From positions 1 to 50,273 of the forward strand of contig CACMWW010000008.1 of the NCBI GenBank assembly GCA_902617525.1: DNA of 50,273 bases. Direction: 5' to 3'. Positions 1-9,174 of this stretch are shown here, one piece after another (the stretch's first letter is position 1; every line of letters begins with the position of its first letter). The DNA is from an uncultured Pelagibacteraceae bacterium (GTDB taxonomy: Bacteria > Pseudomonadota > Alphaproteobacteria > Pelagibacterales > AG-422-B15). The translations under genes and the position numbers were made by a program. The notes under the pieces were generated by a model. It had not been told where the DNA came from and did no database searches. It saw only the letters and a program-made list of their open reading frames with translations.

Positions 1-1
1 A

Positions 2-661
2 AACACAATACCAAAAAAATTTGAATTATCCTTTTATATAGATGGAATAAAATTAATTTTGAAATATGGTTTCTCTAATTTCAAGCAATGGTTTGCTCAA
101 GGTCAGTACACAAGACCATCCAGCCTGCAGTATGGAGGTGATAAACTTCAAAAAGGTACTAAATTATTAATTGATTGGTTGAAAAAAAACTTAAAAGAAA
201 CTCAAATGATATTTGGTATCGATTTGCACACTGGGCTTGGTAAATCTGGTTACGATACTATTTTAATTTCAGACCAAATTAATAAAGTTGATTATGAATT
301 GCTGCAAAATTTATATGGAGGTCATATAGCGCCGTTGGATCCAAATAAGGGAGTGGGCTATCACGTAACAGGCGACATTCACTCTGGAATTTCATCTGAA
401 TTTCCATCTATTAAGTGGCTTACAATTACACAAGAATTTGGAACTTATGGACCTGTAACAGTTTTTAAAAATTTAAGAGCTGAAAATAGATGGACACAAA
501 ATAATAAACTCAATGAACCGTTGGATATTATGGAACATTGGAGTAGAAATAATTTATTACGTACATTTAATCCAGACAATAGGAAATGGCATGAAAGTTT
601 AATTAAACGAGGAAAGGTTGTATTTAATAGAGCGGTCGAATATCTTATTTCAATAGACTAA
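2..661 (+). CDS. M14-like (DUF2817-type) zinc metallopeptidase, 3' part
   Basis: The frame is open from the first bases of the window, so the start lies upstream and only the C-terminal 219 residues are seen. A TTG at 59 is just an internal codon. The stretch holds a DLHTG motif (His about residue 76 of the visible part) and a TQEFGTY motif (Glu about 145). In M14/DUF2817 carboxypeptidase-like enzymes these correspond to a zinc-binding His and the catalytic Glu. The first zinc motif (HxxE) would be in the missing part. The family cleaves peptides or amide-like substrates; no substrate can be named here. The stop codon overlaps the stop of the convergent glutaredoxin gene by 4 nt. The family call is by motif only. 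Confidence 0.6.
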   Translation, partial: NTIPKKFELSFYIDGIKLILKYGFSNFKQWFAQGQYTRPSSLQYGGDKLQKGTKLLIDWLKKNLKETQMIFGIDLHTGLGKSGYDTILISDQINKVDYELLQNLYGGHIAPLDPNKGVGYHVTGDIHSGISSEFPSIKWLTITQEFGTYGPVTVFKNLRAENRWTQNNKLNEPLDIMEHWSRNNLLRTFNPDNRKWHESLIKRGKVVFNRAVEYLISID

Positions 662-987
662 TCGTGCGCAATTCCTTTTGTATCAAAAACTGATGCTAAC
701 TCTCCACTTTTATGCATATCTAAAATAATATCGCATCCTCCAATAAACTCGCCCTTAATGTAAAGTTGCGGAATTGTAGGCCAGTTAGTGAAATCTTTTA
801 TACCTTGTCTTAGTTCGTCACTTTCCAAAATATTTACGTCTTTATAATTTACGTTCATAAAAGAAAGAGTATTTACAACAGCATTCGAAAAACCGCATTG
901 AGGCTGGTCCTTTGTCCCTTTCATGAAGAGAACTACATCGTTTTGATCAACAATGTTTTTTATTTCATCTTGTACATTATCAGTCAT
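658..987 (-). CDS. grxD: Monothiol glutaredoxin, Grx4/GrxD type
   Basis: A 109-residue protein with the monothiol active site CGFS at residues 31-34, the FMKGTKDQPQ lead-in, and the WPTIPQLYIKGEFIGGCDI segment that binds glutathione. CGFS glutaredoxins carry and transfer [2Fe-2S] clusters in the cytoplasm, usually with BolA partners. It is the last gene of the minus-strand purC-purS-purQ-purL operon, 57 nt after purL. Many alphaproteobacteria have bolA between purL and grxD; there is no room for it here. No terminator is visible before the overlapping convergent peptidase gene. Confidence 0.95.
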   Translation of the reverse strand: MTDNVQDEIKNIVDQNDVVLFMKGTKDQPQCGFSNAVVNTLSFMNVNYKDVNILESDELRQGIKDFTNWPTIPQLYIKGEFIGGCDIILDMHKSGELASVFDTKGIAHD

Positions 988-1044
988 GAATGAAGAATTA
1001 ACTGCTTTTTATAATTATTCAATAATAATTTTGAGCCCTTTAGG

Positions 1045-3243
1045 TCAAAATTCATTGAACCATTTTGTATGGTGGTCAATTAAGCTTGATAATTCAATCT
1101 CTCCAATTGAGTTAATTGAGATAGATGTTCCTCCAATTTCTCCAATTCTTTCTATTTTGACCCCACTCTTGCTTGCGTCAACTTCTATTTGTTCAAGTTT
1201 ATTTTTTGAGATTTCAACTAGGTACCTAGCTTGATCCTCTCCAAAAAAGAATCCGTGAAGAAAATCTTTTGTTATATCAATTTTTATACCTTGCATACCT
1301 GAGATGCACATTTCAGCAATTGCAACAAGAACACCACCTTCACCAACATCATGAACAGATTTTAGTAATTTCTTAGCGACGCAATCTAAAATGAATTTTC
1401 CATTTTTTAATTCATCATCCAAATTAATTGACGGTGTGCCACCGTCTTCTCTATTTTGTATGATTGAGAGATAATGACTATTGCCTAAATGATTATTGTT
1501 TTCCCCAATGAGGCACAAAACATTACCCTCATTTTTAAGACTTATTGTCATTGTATTAGATAGATCTCTAATTAGTCCAACTCCACCAATAGCGGGAGTA
1601 GGATAAATCCCTTCACCATTAGTTTCATTATATAGTGATACATTTCCTGAAATGACAGGATAATTAAGCTTACTGCAAGCATCTCCCATGCCACGAATGC
1701 ATTCTACAAATTGTCCCATGATTTCTGGCTTTTCAGGATTTCCAAAATTCATACAATCTGTAATTGCAATTGGTTCAGCTCCGGATGCAACAATATTACG
1801 CCAAGTTTCAACAACCGCATGCTTTCCTCCTTCATATGGATTATGTCTGCAGTATGTGGGTGAACAGTCTGTACTGATCGCTATTCCTTTGTTGGTTCCA
1901 TGCACTCTGACAACAGCTGCATCAGAACCAGGTCGTACAACTGTATCTGCCATGACCATGTGATCATATTGTTCCCATATCCATTTTCTGCTGCATAAAT
2001 TTGGATGACTCATCATTTTTAATAAATCGCTTAAGATATCTTTATCTTCAAAATCCTTACTTTCGAAATTAATTAGGGGAGAAGGGTCATTGACAATATA
2101 ATCTCGCTGATACTCTGGCGCATCCTCTACCAAAATATTAATTGGTATACTTGCCTGCTCTTCACCATCCATATGTAATATTAATTTTTTTGTATCTGTA
2201 ACTTCACCAATTATTTCAAATTCAAGATCCCATTTTTTAAAAATGCTTCGGGCAAGTTCTTCTTTTTTTGGTTGAATAACCATTAACATTCTTTCCTGAC
2301 TCTCTGATAGCATGAGCTCATAGGCAGTCATGTTAGCTGCTCGCATAGGAACCTTAGATAAATTTATATCAATCCCTACATTTCCTTTTGATGCCATCTC
2401 AATAGATGATGAAGTTAAACCTGCTGCCCCCATATCTTGAATTGCTATAATTGCATCCTCTTTCATAAGTTCTAAACAAGCTTCAAGTAATAATTTTTCA
2501 GTAAAAGGATCACCAACCTGAACAGTGGGTTTTTTTTCTTCAGAGTCATCGTCAAATTCTGCTGATGCCATAGTTGCACCATGAATACCATCTCTACCTG
2601 TTTTTGAACCAACATACACTACTGGATTTCCTATTCCTGCAGCCGCTGAATAGAAAATTTTATCTTTTTTTGCGATGCCAACCGTCATAGCATTAACCAA
2701 TATATTGCCGTTGTAGGATGGATGAAAGTTTACTTCACCTCCAACAGTTGGAATTCCAATACAATTTCCATAACCTCCGATACCACCGACAACGCCTGAG
2801 ACTAAATGCTTTGTTTTTGGATGATTGGGATCTCCAAATCGAAGTGCATTCATATTTGCTACAGGTCTTGCACCCATAGTAAAAACATCTCTTAAAATAC
2901 CACCTACACCAGTTGCAGCACCTTGGTAAGGCTCTAGAAATGAAGGATGATTATGACTTTCCATTTTGAAAACAGCAACATCTCCATCATCAATATCAAT
3001 AACACCTGCGTTTTCACCTGGTCCTTGGATAACTCGTTCCCCTGAGGTCGGTAATTTTTTTAGCCAATATTTAGATGATTTATAGGAGCAATGTTCATTC
3101 CACATTGCACTAAATATTCCAAGTTCAGTAAGATTTGGTTCACGCCCAAGGCCCTCAACAATTTTTTCAAACTCTTCAAGCTTAAGACCGTGACTTTCTA
3201 CAAGTGATTTTTCTGTATCAAACTGCCAATTGGATGAGGTCAT
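1045..3243 (-). CDS. purL: Phosphoribosylformylglycinamidine synthase, small-type PurL
   Basis: PurL converts FGAR, ATP and ammonia to FGAM in de novo purine synthesis. At 732 residues this is the short form, which needs separate PurS and PurQ subunits; both are encoded just upstream. Visible family features are the EHCSYKSSK segment near residue 50, the MESHNHPS segment near 94, and two related halves with conserved Gly-rich motifs ([30 protein letters not shown]). The ATG overlaps the purQ stop by one base (TAATG), so translation is probably coupled. Complete and ordinary. Confidence 0.97.
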   Translation of the reverse strand: MTSSNWQFDTEKSLVESHGLKLEEFEKIVEGLGREPNLTELGIFSAMWNEHCSYKSSKYWLKKLPTSGERVIQGPGENAGVIDIDDGDVAVFKMESHNHPSFLEPYQGAATGVGGILRDVFTMGARPVANMNALRFGDPNHPKTKHLVSGVVGGIGGYGNCIGIPTVGGEVNFHPSYNGNILVNAMTVGIAKKDKIFYSAAAGIGNPVVYVGSKTGRDGIHGATMASAEFDDDSEEKKPTVQVGDPFTEKLLLEACLELMKEDAIIAIQDMGAAGLTSSSIEMASKGNVGIDINLSKVPMRAANMTAYELMLSESQERMLMVIQPKKEELARSIFKKWDLEFEIIGEVTDTKKLILHMDGEEQASIPINILVEDAPEYQRDYIVNDPSPLINFESKDFEDKDILSDLLKMMSHPNLCSRKWIWEQYDHMVMADTVVRPGSDAAVVRVHGTNKGIAISTDCSPTYCRHNPYEGGKHAVVETWRNIVASGAEPIAITDCMNFGNPEKPEIMGQFVECIRGMGDACSKLNYPVISGNVSLYNETNGEGIYPTPAIGGVGLIRDLSNTMTISLKNEGNVLCLIGENNNHLGNSHYLSIIQNREDGGTPSINLDDELKNGKFILDCVAKKLLKSVHDVGEGGVLVAIAEMCISGMQGIKIDITKDFLHGFFFGEDQARYLVEISKNKLEQIEVDASKSGVKIERIGEIGGTSISINSIGEIELSSLIDHHTKWFNEF

Positions 3244-3914
3244 TAACTTAGAAGACTTTCAAAAATATTTCTTCCATCATCACATCCATGAATGCTTTCA
3301 GCTGCTCTTTCGGGGTGAGGCATCATACCTAGTACATTTTTGCTTTTGTTGAACACTCCAGCAATATTATTTATTGAACCATTTGGATTTGAATGGGCAT
3401 TGATATGTCCGTTTTCGTCACAGTATTGAAATGCAATTTGATCGTTGTCTTCAATTTCTTTTATTTGATTACTGTCAGCAAAGTAATTTCCCTCATTGTG
3501 AGCTATTGGCATTTTCGAAATTTTAGATTTATTAGTAAATATGGTTTTTGTATTTGTTGGTTTGATTATTATATCACGACATATAAAGCTTAAACTGCTA
3601 TTCCTTATTAGCGCGCCTTGAAGAAGACCGCTTTCAATTAGAATTTGAAATCCATTACAAATTCCCATTACTGGCACTCCTTTATTTGCATTTTCAATCA
3701 CGCTTTTCATAATAGGTGATGTTGACGCCATAGCGCCACATCGTAAATAATCACCGTAAGAAAATCCACCTGGAACAACAATCAAATCTGATTGTTTTAT
3801 TGTTGAGTCTTTGTGCCAAACCATTTCAGGTGAAGAGCCAATAATGTTTTGTATTGCAACAGCGACATCTCTGTCGCAGTTCGAACCCGGGAAAACAATT
3901 ACATGTGTCTTCAT
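3243..3914 (-). CDS. purQ: FGAM synthase glutaminase subunit PurQ
   Basis: This class I glutamine amidotransferase hydrolyses glutamine and channels ammonia to PurL. The nucleophile is Cys86 in GICNGFQ, and the His/Glu of the triad are H200 and E202 in [19 protein letters not shown] near residue 50 is also typical. The length of 223 residues is normal for stand-alone PurQ. The gene abuts purS with no gap and overlaps purL by one base, matching the expected PurS-PurQ-PurL complex. Confidence 0.97.
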   Translation of the reverse strand: MKTHVIVFPGSNCDRDVAVAIQNIIGSSPEMVWHKDSTIKQSDLIVVPGGFSYGDYLRCGAMASTSPIMKSVIENANKGVPVMGICNGFQILIESGLLQGALIRNSSLSFICRDIIIKPTNTKTIFTNKSKISKMPIAHNEGNYFADSNQIKEIEDNDQIAFQYCDENGHINAHSNPNGSINNIAGVFNKSKNVLGMMPHPERAAESIHGCDDGRNIFESLLS

Positions 3915-4157
3915 TTAATTTTCAATTTCTACTGAGTAGTCTTCAATAACTAAGTTAGCTAATAATTTCTCACACATATCATTACACTGCTTCTCAGCTT
4001 CCTCTTTACTGTTACTGTTGATTTCGAGTTCTATGAATTTTCCCTGTCTGACATCATTAACGTTGTCAAATCCGAGAGATTTTAATGAATTTGCAATAAC
4101 TGAGCCTTGAGGATCAAGTACGTCTTTTTTTAATGTGATATGAATTTTGGCAAGCAT
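3915..4157 (-). CDS. purS: FGAM synthase subunit PurS
   Basis: An 80-residue protein with the PurS pattern: an N-terminal strand (AKIHITLKKDVLDPQG), the LGFDNVNDVRQGKFIELE core and a C-terminal EDYSVEIEN. PurS dimers bridge PurQ and PurL and help move ammonia between them. It sits 6 nt after purC and directly abuts purQ. This gene set (purS, purQ, small purL) is the one found in Gram-positives and alphaproteobacteria, unlike the single long PurL of enterobacteria. Confidence 0.95.
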   Translation of the reverse strand: MLAKIHITLKKDVLDPQGSVIANSLKSLGFDNVNDVRQGKFIELEINSNSKEEAEKQCNDMCEKLLANLVIEDYSVEIEN

Positions 4158-4163
4158 CAGACT

Positions 4164-4883
4164 TTAATGCACGATTCCTAATCTTGAGGCAACCTCCTCA
4201 TATGCACTTAGTAAACTGCCGAGGTTTCTTCTGAACACATCCTTATCAAGTTTCTTATTAGTTTTTTTATCCCATAATCGACAAGAATCAGGACTTATTT
4301 CATCAGCTAATACAATTTTTTTGGGGTTTGATGAGAGTCTTCCGAATTCAATTTTGAAATCTACAAGTATGATATTCTTTTTGAGAAAAAGATTTCTTAA
4401 GTGTTTATTAATTTGAAGAGACATTTTATCTATTTTTTTTAGCTCAGAGTTTGTTGCCCAGCCAAAAGTGATAAGGTGATCTCTTGAAATCATTGGATCA
4501 TCCAAACTGTCTTCTTTGTAATAATATTCTAGTAAGGGTTTTTTAAGTTTTAATCCTTCTTTAATACCTAATTTTTTAGCAATAGAGCCAGCCGTTATAT
4601 TTCTTACAACAAATTCAATCGGAATAATTTCACATTTTTTTATAAGTTGCTCACGGTCATTTAGCTTTTCTTCAAAATGTGTTGGGATACGTTTTGACTT
4701 AAGGTACTGCATAATGTAAGCAGAAATATGATTGTTTAGTACCCCTTTGCCTTTAAAAATTTTATGCTTCTTTTTATTGTAGGCTGTAGCATCGTCTTTA
4801 AAAATTTGAATGAGTGTGTTTTTTTTAGGCCCTTTAATAATTTTTTTTGCCTTACCTTCATATAAAGTTTTAGATGATCTCAT
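4164..4883 (-). CDS. purC: SAICAR synthetase PurC
   Basis: PurC condenses CAIR with aspartate using ATP to give SAICAR in purine synthesis. The 239-residue protein starts with YEGKAKKI, the usual N-terminal motif, and has IPIEFVVRNITAGS near residue 89 and LADEISPDSCRLWD near 192, which form nucleotide and substrate contacts. It is the first gene of the minus-strand pur operon and is divergent from the DUF1476 gene across 72 bp. No clear Shine-Dalgarno precedes the ATG (ATTACCTGCA), and no convincing promoter was found in the AT-rich spacer. Confidence 0.96.
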   Translation of the reverse strand: MRSSKTLYEGKAKKIIKGPKKNTLIQIFKDDATAYNKKKHKIFKGKGVLNNHISAYIMQYLKSKRIPTHFEEKLNDREQLIKKCEIIPIEFVVRNITAGSIAKKLGIKEGLKLKKPLLEYYYKEDSLDDPMISRDHLITFGWATNSELKKIDKMSLQINKHLRNLFLKKNIILVDFKIEFGRLSSNPKKIVLADEISPDSCRLWDKKTNKKLDKDVFRRNLGSLLSAYEEVASRLGIVH

Positions 4884-4955
4884 TGCAGGTAATAAAAATA
4901 TTTGTTAAGATAATTGCTTAAATTAAATTAAATTCATTTAAAAGTACAAAAAATC

Positions 4956-5285
4956 ATGAAAAAACTTGATGAGAGAAAAAAAGGTTTCGAGGGTAAGTTT
5001 GCTCGTGACCAGGAACTAGAGTTTAAAATATTAGCCCGTAGAAATAAGTATTTAGGTGTGTGGGCAGCTGAGAAATTAGGCATATCAGGCCCGGCTGTTG
5101 AAGAATATTTTGCAGAGGTTGTAAAATCAGATCTTGAAGAAGAAGGGGATATGGATGTTTTCAGAAAGGTTAGAAAGGATTTTGACGATAAAGGTATTTC
5201 AATTTCAGACGACGAATTAAGACAAAGTATGGATCAATTTTTACTTCAAGCAAAAGAAGAAATTATTGGTAAAGACAACATATAA
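4956..5285 (+). CDS. DUF1476 protein, possible F1-ATPase inhibitor (zeta subunit)
   Basis: A 109-residue, highly charged, probably all-helical protein beginning MKKLDERKKGFEGKFARD, with the RRNKYLGVWAAEKLG segment characteristic of DUF1476. In Paracoccus denitrificans a member of this family is the zeta subunit, which inhibits the F1Fo-ATPase; that role here is inferred from family. The gene lies beside purC in many alphaproteobacteria, so the position is as expected. The start lacks a clear Shine-Dalgarno. A weak promoter-like pair (TTGCTT at 4914, TTTAAA at 4937, 17-bp spacer) would leave a leader of only about 7 nt. Confidence 0.85.
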   Translation: MKKLDERKKGFEGKFARDQELEFKILARRNKYLGVWAAEKLGISGPAVEEYFAEVVKSDLEEEGDMDVFRKVRKDFDDKGISISDDELRQSMDQFLLQAKEEIIGKDNI

Positions 5286-5294
5286 GAGTTTTTT

Positions 5295-5534
5295 ATGAAG
5301 TATCAGTTTGCCCAAAAAAAGAAAAAGTCGGTAAAAAAGAAAGTAACCAAAAAAAAGAAGCAAGTTACTAAAAAAAGGATTGTTAAGAAATCAGCAAAGA
5401 AAAAATTAATAAATAAAAAGAAAGCTTCTTTAGTGGATATGATTGATCGTTCTAATTATGTCGTATTTTACTATGCAGGAGCTTATGCGCTTATTTTTGG
5501 TTTATTTGCAATCGCAATTTACTATTCAAATTAA
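5295..5534 (+). CDS. Lysine-rich single-pass membrane protein, unknown function
   Basis: A 79-residue protein not recognised as a known family. Residues 8-43 are mostly lysine with Val, Thr, Ser and Ile between, like a histone or polynucleotide-binding tail. Residues about 54-76 (YVVFYYAGAYALIFGLFAIA) form one strong membrane helix near the C terminus. The positive-inside rule would put the lysine tail in the cytoplasm. It starts 9 nt after the DUF1476 gene and is probably co-transcribed with it. It ends one base before the convergent purB stop. A tail this basic beside a membrane could bind nucleic acid, ribosomes or acidic lipid; none of this is shown. Confidence 0.65.
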   Translation: MKYQFAQKKKKSVKKKVTKKKKQVTKKRIVKKSAKKKLINKKKASLVDMIDRSNYVVFYYAGAYALIFGLFAIAIYYSN

Positions 5535-5535
5535 A

Positions 5536-6828
5536 TTACTTAAAAACTTTTTTGAAAATATAGTCAGTTCTGCGAGCGGCATGTTTTAGATCTAAAATTT
5601 TTGATATTTCTTTTTTGCTTAGGTATTTTTTTAATTCTTCATCTTTGTTAAGTATTACCTCAAAATCTGTATTCGTTTTCCATACTTCCATTGCATTACG
5701 TTGAACTATCTTGTACGCATTTTCTCGCGATAAACCTTTTTGTGTCATTGCCAGCATTAAACCCTCTGACATTGGCAATTTTTTTAATCTATCTAAATTA
5801 GTTTTCATATTTTTTGGATATACAACAAGATTTGATATAACATTATTCATTCGTGAAAGTGCAAAGTCGATTATAATATTTGCATCTGGCGCCATTATTC
5901 TCTCTACACTTGAATGTGATATGTCTCTTTCATGCCAAAGAGTAATATTTTCTAAAGCAGGAACCGTATAACCTCTAACCAGTCTTGCCAGTCCAGTTAA
6001 ATTCTCAGTCAGTACTGGATTTCTTTTGTGAGGCATCGCTGATGACCCTTTTTGTCCTTTTGAAAAAAATTCTTCAACTTCTAGAACCTCAGTTCTTTGT
6101 AAATGTCTTATCTCAGTAGCTAAACGTTCAATCGAACTTGCAATTACTGCAAGAGTATTAAAATATACTGCGTGACGATCTCTTGGAATTATTTGAGTTG
6201 AAATCGTTTCTGCTTTCATGCCCAACTTTTTTGCGACGTACTTTTCAACACGTGGATCAATATTTGCATAATTGCCGACTGCGCCTGAAATCGCGCATAT
6301 ATTTATTTCTTCGATTGCTTTTAAAAAACGCTTATGGTTTCTCTGAAATTCTGCATAAAAAGATGCCATTTTAACCCCAAAGGTTGTGGGTTCCGCATGA
6401 ATCCCATGACTTCTTCCAATGCATGGTGTGTTTTTATGTTTAATTGCAATCTTTTTTAATGATTTTAGTAAATTTAATAGTTCCTTCTCAATAATGACCG
6501 AGGACTGTTTTAGTTGAACATTAAAAGCCGTATCTAAAATATCTGAAGAAGTAAGACCTTGGTGAAGAAATCTTGCAGGTGGACCCGCGTATTCAGAAAT
6601 TGTTGTTAAAAAAGCAATTACATCGTGCTTCACTTTTTTTTCAATTTGATCAATTCTCTTTTCATTGATCCTTGCTTTTGATCTAATTTTTTTACTTGTT
6701 CCCTTTGGAACAGTTCCTAATTTCTCCATGGCTTCACAAGCATAAAGTTCAATATCAAGCCATATTTTAAATTTTGAGTTTGAGCTCCAAACGTCAGTCA
6801 TCTCTGCTCTAGAATAACGAGGGATCAT
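5536..6828 (-). CDS. purB: Adenylosuccinate lyase PurB
   Basis: PurB removes fumarate from SAICAR and from adenylosuccinate. The 430-residue protein opens MIPRYSRAEMTDVWS, shows the THE-like SRSHGIHAEPTTFG region near residue 139, and carries the superfamily signature KGQKGSSAMPHKRNP near residue 260, whose mobile loop includes the catalytic Ser. It is last in the minus-strand sfsA-map-purB group, 24 nt after map. With purC nearby in a separate unit, two purine steps are split between neighbouring transcripts. Confidence 0.97.
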   Translation of the reverse strand: MIPRYSRAEMTDVWSSNSKFKIWLDIELYACEAMEKLGTVPKGTSKKIRSKARINEKRIDQIEKKVKHDVIAFLTTISEYAGPPARFLHQGLTSSDILDTAFNVQLKQSSVIIEKELLNLLKSLKKIAIKHKNTPCIGRSHGIHAEPTTFGVKMASFYAEFQRNHKRFLKAIEEINICAISGAVGNYANIDPRVEKYVAKKLGMKAETISTQIIPRDRHAVYFNTLAVIASSIERLATEIRHLQRTEVLEVEEFFSKGQKGSSAMPHKRNPVLTENLTGLARLVRGYTVPALENITLWHERDISHSSVERIMAPDANIIIDFALSRMNNVISNLVVYPKNMKTNLDRLKKLPMSEGLMLAMTQKGLSRENAYKIVQRNAMEVWKTNTDFEVILNKDEELKKYLSKKEISKILDLKHAARRTDYIFKKVFK

Positions 6829-6852
6829 ATAAATATGTTTTTAATCTTTAAT

Positions 6853-7623
6853 TTACGGTTTATCAAGCCCAGCAGGCGATTTTGTAAAAATTTCTATACC
6901 ATCGTTGGTAATGCCAATACTATGCTCAAATTGTGCTGACAAACTTTTATCTTTTGTAACAGCCGTCCAACCATCGCCTAACATTCTAACATCATATTTT
7001 CCAAAATTTATCATCGGCTCCACTGTAAAAAACATTCCTGGTTCAATTTTCTCACCTTTACCTTTATCCCCATAGTGAAGAATGTTTGGAAACTCATGGA
7101 AAACTTTTCCTAGTCCGTGACCACAAAAATCACGAACAACACTATAGTTTTGTTTTTCCGCATATGTTTGAATTGCATTGCCAATATCACCTAATGTAGC
7201 ATCAGGTTGAGCAGCATTGATGCCTTCATGCATTGCATGAAAAGTGCAATCAATTAATTTTTGTGCTTTGGCATTTATTTTTCCAACAGGAAACATGCGG
7301 CTTGTATCGCCATGCCAGCCATCAACAATTACGGTTACATCGATATTAACAATATCTCCATTTTCTAAAATTCTTGATGAAGGAATTCCATGGCATATTA
7401 CGTGATTAATTGAAGTACAAACTGATTTAGGATAACCCTTATAAAATAAAGGGGCAATTAGGCCTCCATGACGAACTATATAATCAAATGCAATATTATC
7501 TAACTCTTCAGTGGAAACACCAGGCTTTACTTTTTCAACAAGAAGATCCAATGTAGATGCTGCAAGATTACCTGCTTTTCGCATCCCTTCAAAATCATCA
7601 GAGCTATGAATTGTGTTAATCAA
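6853..7623 (-). CDS. map: Methionine aminopeptidase, type I
   Basis: MAP removes the initiator Met from nascent proteins. The 256-residue sequence has the five metal ligands in their usual motifs: Asp in NIDVTVIVDG and in HGDTSRMF, His in CGHGLGKVFHE, Glu in FTVEPM and Glu in QFEHSIGIT. The length fits type Ia enzymes without an N-terminal extension. The ATG overlaps the stop of sfsA (4 nt), so the two are translated in series. Confidence 0.97.
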   Translation of the reverse strand: MINTIHSSDDFEGMRKAGNLAASTLDLLVEKVKPGVSTEELDNIAFDYIVRHGGLIAPLFYKGYPKSVCTSINHVICHGIPSSRILENGDIVNIDVTVIVDGWHGDTSRMFPVGKINAKAQKLIDCTFHAMHEGINAAQPDATLGDIGNAIQTYAEKQNYSVVRDFCGHGLGKVFHEFPNILHYGDKGKGEKIEPGMFFTVEPMINFGKYDVRMLGDGWTAVTKDKSLSAQFEHSIGITNDGIEIFTKSPAGLDKP

Positions 7624-8321
7624 TTTAATATCTTTATTTTTTTATTAACACTTATACCATTTCTGCCAAAAGAACAGTCATAACATAAAGGCTCAACTCC
7701 CATTTTTTTAACCTTCTTAAAAGTATCTGCATATTTAGTATCAATATCTGAAGCGATCTTAAACTTACTGCAATCATCTCTTTGGACCAAGAAAAGCATT
7801 ACAGCTCTAACAGACTTGGTTGGTAGAGTGGAAAGCTCATTTAAATGCTTTAGTCCCCTTTCAGTGACCGCATCAGGAAATTCTGCAATTGATTTATCTC
7901 TTGATAAAGTAACATTTTTAACTTCAACGTATATTTCTTCTTTTTTTGTTTGAACTAAGAAGTCAATTCTAGAATTTTGTCCGTACTTAACTTCTCTTTT
8001 GAATGATAAAATTTTACCCAGCTCTAAAATTTTGCCATTGCTTATTGCTTCCTCAACAATTCGATTAGCACGATGGGTATTGACTCCGACCATTGCTCCG
8101 TTTGATTGAATTGCCTCTAAAGTAAATTTTAGTTTTCGGTTAGGGTCATCTGCTTCAGTTAAATAGACTAAATTATCTTTTTCAAGCAGCCCCATCATAG
8201 AGCCTGTATTAGGACAATGAGCTGTGACAATTATTTTACTATCAAGTTGAACATCTACAAAAAATCTCTTATATCTCTTTATGAATTTGCCAGTGAGGAA
8301 ATTGTTCGAATTTTTTGACAT
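7620..8321 (-). CDS. sfsA: SfsA family protein (sugar fermentation stimulation homologue)
   Basis: A 233-residue cytoplasmic protein with the SfsA pattern: FIKRYKRFFVDVQL near the N terminus, AHCPNTGSMMGLL near residue 35, and the nuclease-like core RIDFLVQ..EEIYVEVKNVTL near residue 120 followed by FPDAVTERGLKHL. Family members bind DNA or RNA and have a PD-(D/E)XK-like fold; the physiological role is unclear. In alphaproteobacteria sfsA commonly precedes map, as here. It is divergent from the CinA-like gene with only 6 bp between the start codons, so promoters must lie inside the opposing genes or further out. Confidence 0.93.
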   Translation of the reverse strand: MSKNSNNFLTGKFIKRYKRFFVDVQLDSKIIVTAHCPNTGSMMGLLEKDNLVYLTEADDPNRKLKFTLEAIQSNGAMVGVNTHRANRIVEEAISNGKILELGKILSFKREVKYGQNSRIDFLVQTKKEEIYVEVKNVTLSRDKSIAEFPDAVTERGLKHLNELSTLPTKSVRAVMLFLVQRDDCSKFKIASDIDTKYADTFKKVKKMGVEPLCYDCSFGRNGISVNKKIKILN

Positions 8322-8327
8322 AAGATT

Positions 8328-9050
8328 ATGAAAGCATCGTTAATTATTATAGGTAATGAAATTTTATCAGGTCGCACACAAGATAAAAATCTATCATATC
8401 TTGCAAATTGGTTGAATGAAATAGGTATTCAATTAACAGAAGTCAGAGTAATTCGTGATGAAGAGGATGTGATTGTTGAGACAGTTAACCATTTAAGAAA
8501 AACTTATGAATATGTATTTACTACTGGTGGAATTGGGCCTACGCACGACGACATTACATCGGAGTCAATTGCCAAAGCATTTTCTGTTGATTTGGAAGTA
8601 AATCAGGGAGCGCTCTCAATATTAAAAGAGTATTATAAAGATGGAGAGCTCACAGAAGCTCGAATGAAGATGACTAAGATGCCTGTTGGCTCAGAGCTCA
8701 TTGAAAATCCAGTCAGTAGAGCGCCAGGGTTTAAAATGGACAATGTATTTGTTTTGGCAGGTATACCAGGAATTATGCAGGGTATGTTGGAAGGGGCTCG
8801 TCAATTCCTTAAGAAAGGAGATGTAGTAAAATCTAAATCTGTCGATATTTTTACACCTGAAAGTAATGTCGCTGAGATACTCACCAACCTTCAGGCAAAA
8901 TATAGCTCTGTGGAAATAGGTAGTTATCCATTTAGTAGGGAAAATAGATTTGGAACATCAATTGTTATGCGTTCAACGAGCGATGATCAGCTGTCAAAAT
9001 GTGATACAGAATTAAAGGAATTAATTAAAAATTATGATACAAAGTATTAG
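8328..9050 (+). CDS. CinA/MoaB-type molybdopterin-binding domain protein (COG1058)
   Basis: A 240-residue protein made of the CinA N-terminal (MoCF-like) domain only. GNEILSGRTQDKN at residues 9-21 and TTGGIGPTHDDIT near residues 65-77 are the family motifs. The C-terminal PncC nicotinamide deamidase domain of full CinA is absent, as in many alphaproteobacteria. The substrate of the stand-alone domain is not settled; pyrophosphatase activity on nucleotide cofactors is known for some relatives. It is the nearest gene upstream of proteorhodopsin, separated by 124 bp. Confidence 0.9.
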   Translation: MKASLIIIGNEILSGRTQDKNLSYLANWLNEIGIQLTEVRVIRDEEDVIVETVNHLRKTYEYVFTTGGIGPTHDDITSESIAKAFSVDLEVNQGALSILKEYYKDGELTEARMKMTKMPVGSELIENPVSRAPGFKMDNVFVLAGIPGIMQGMLEGARQFLKKGDVVKSKSVDIFTPESNVAEILTNLQAKYSSVEIGSYPFSRENRFGTSIVMRSTSDDQLSKCDTELKELIKNYDTKY

Positions 9051-9160
9051 TAACTTTTATCCACAAATCCTTAAATATCTGATTTAATTGATTATTATTA
9101 TTTTTTTAATATTTACTTAAGAAGGATTCTCAATAATAATTGCCTAATTTTATAAAATTA

Positions 9161-9174
9161 AGGGGAAAATAAAC
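9161..9174 (+). promoter_or_regulatory. Shine-Dalgarno of proteorhodopsin
   Basis: AGGGG at 9161-9165 stands 9 nt before the ATG at 9175, one of the clearest ribosome binding sites in the first 17 kb, where many genes have none. It fixes the start, which gives a short N terminus without a cleavable signal peptide. The 110 bp upstream are very AT-rich. A weak promoter-like pair (TTCTCA at 9127, TTATAA at 9150, 17-bp spacer) is present but unproven. Confidence 0.6.

Noticed and set aside
59..661. TTG at 59 as the start of the first gene
   Set aside because: The frame is open from base 2 without a stop, and no ribosome site precedes the TTG. The gene is cut by the window edge.
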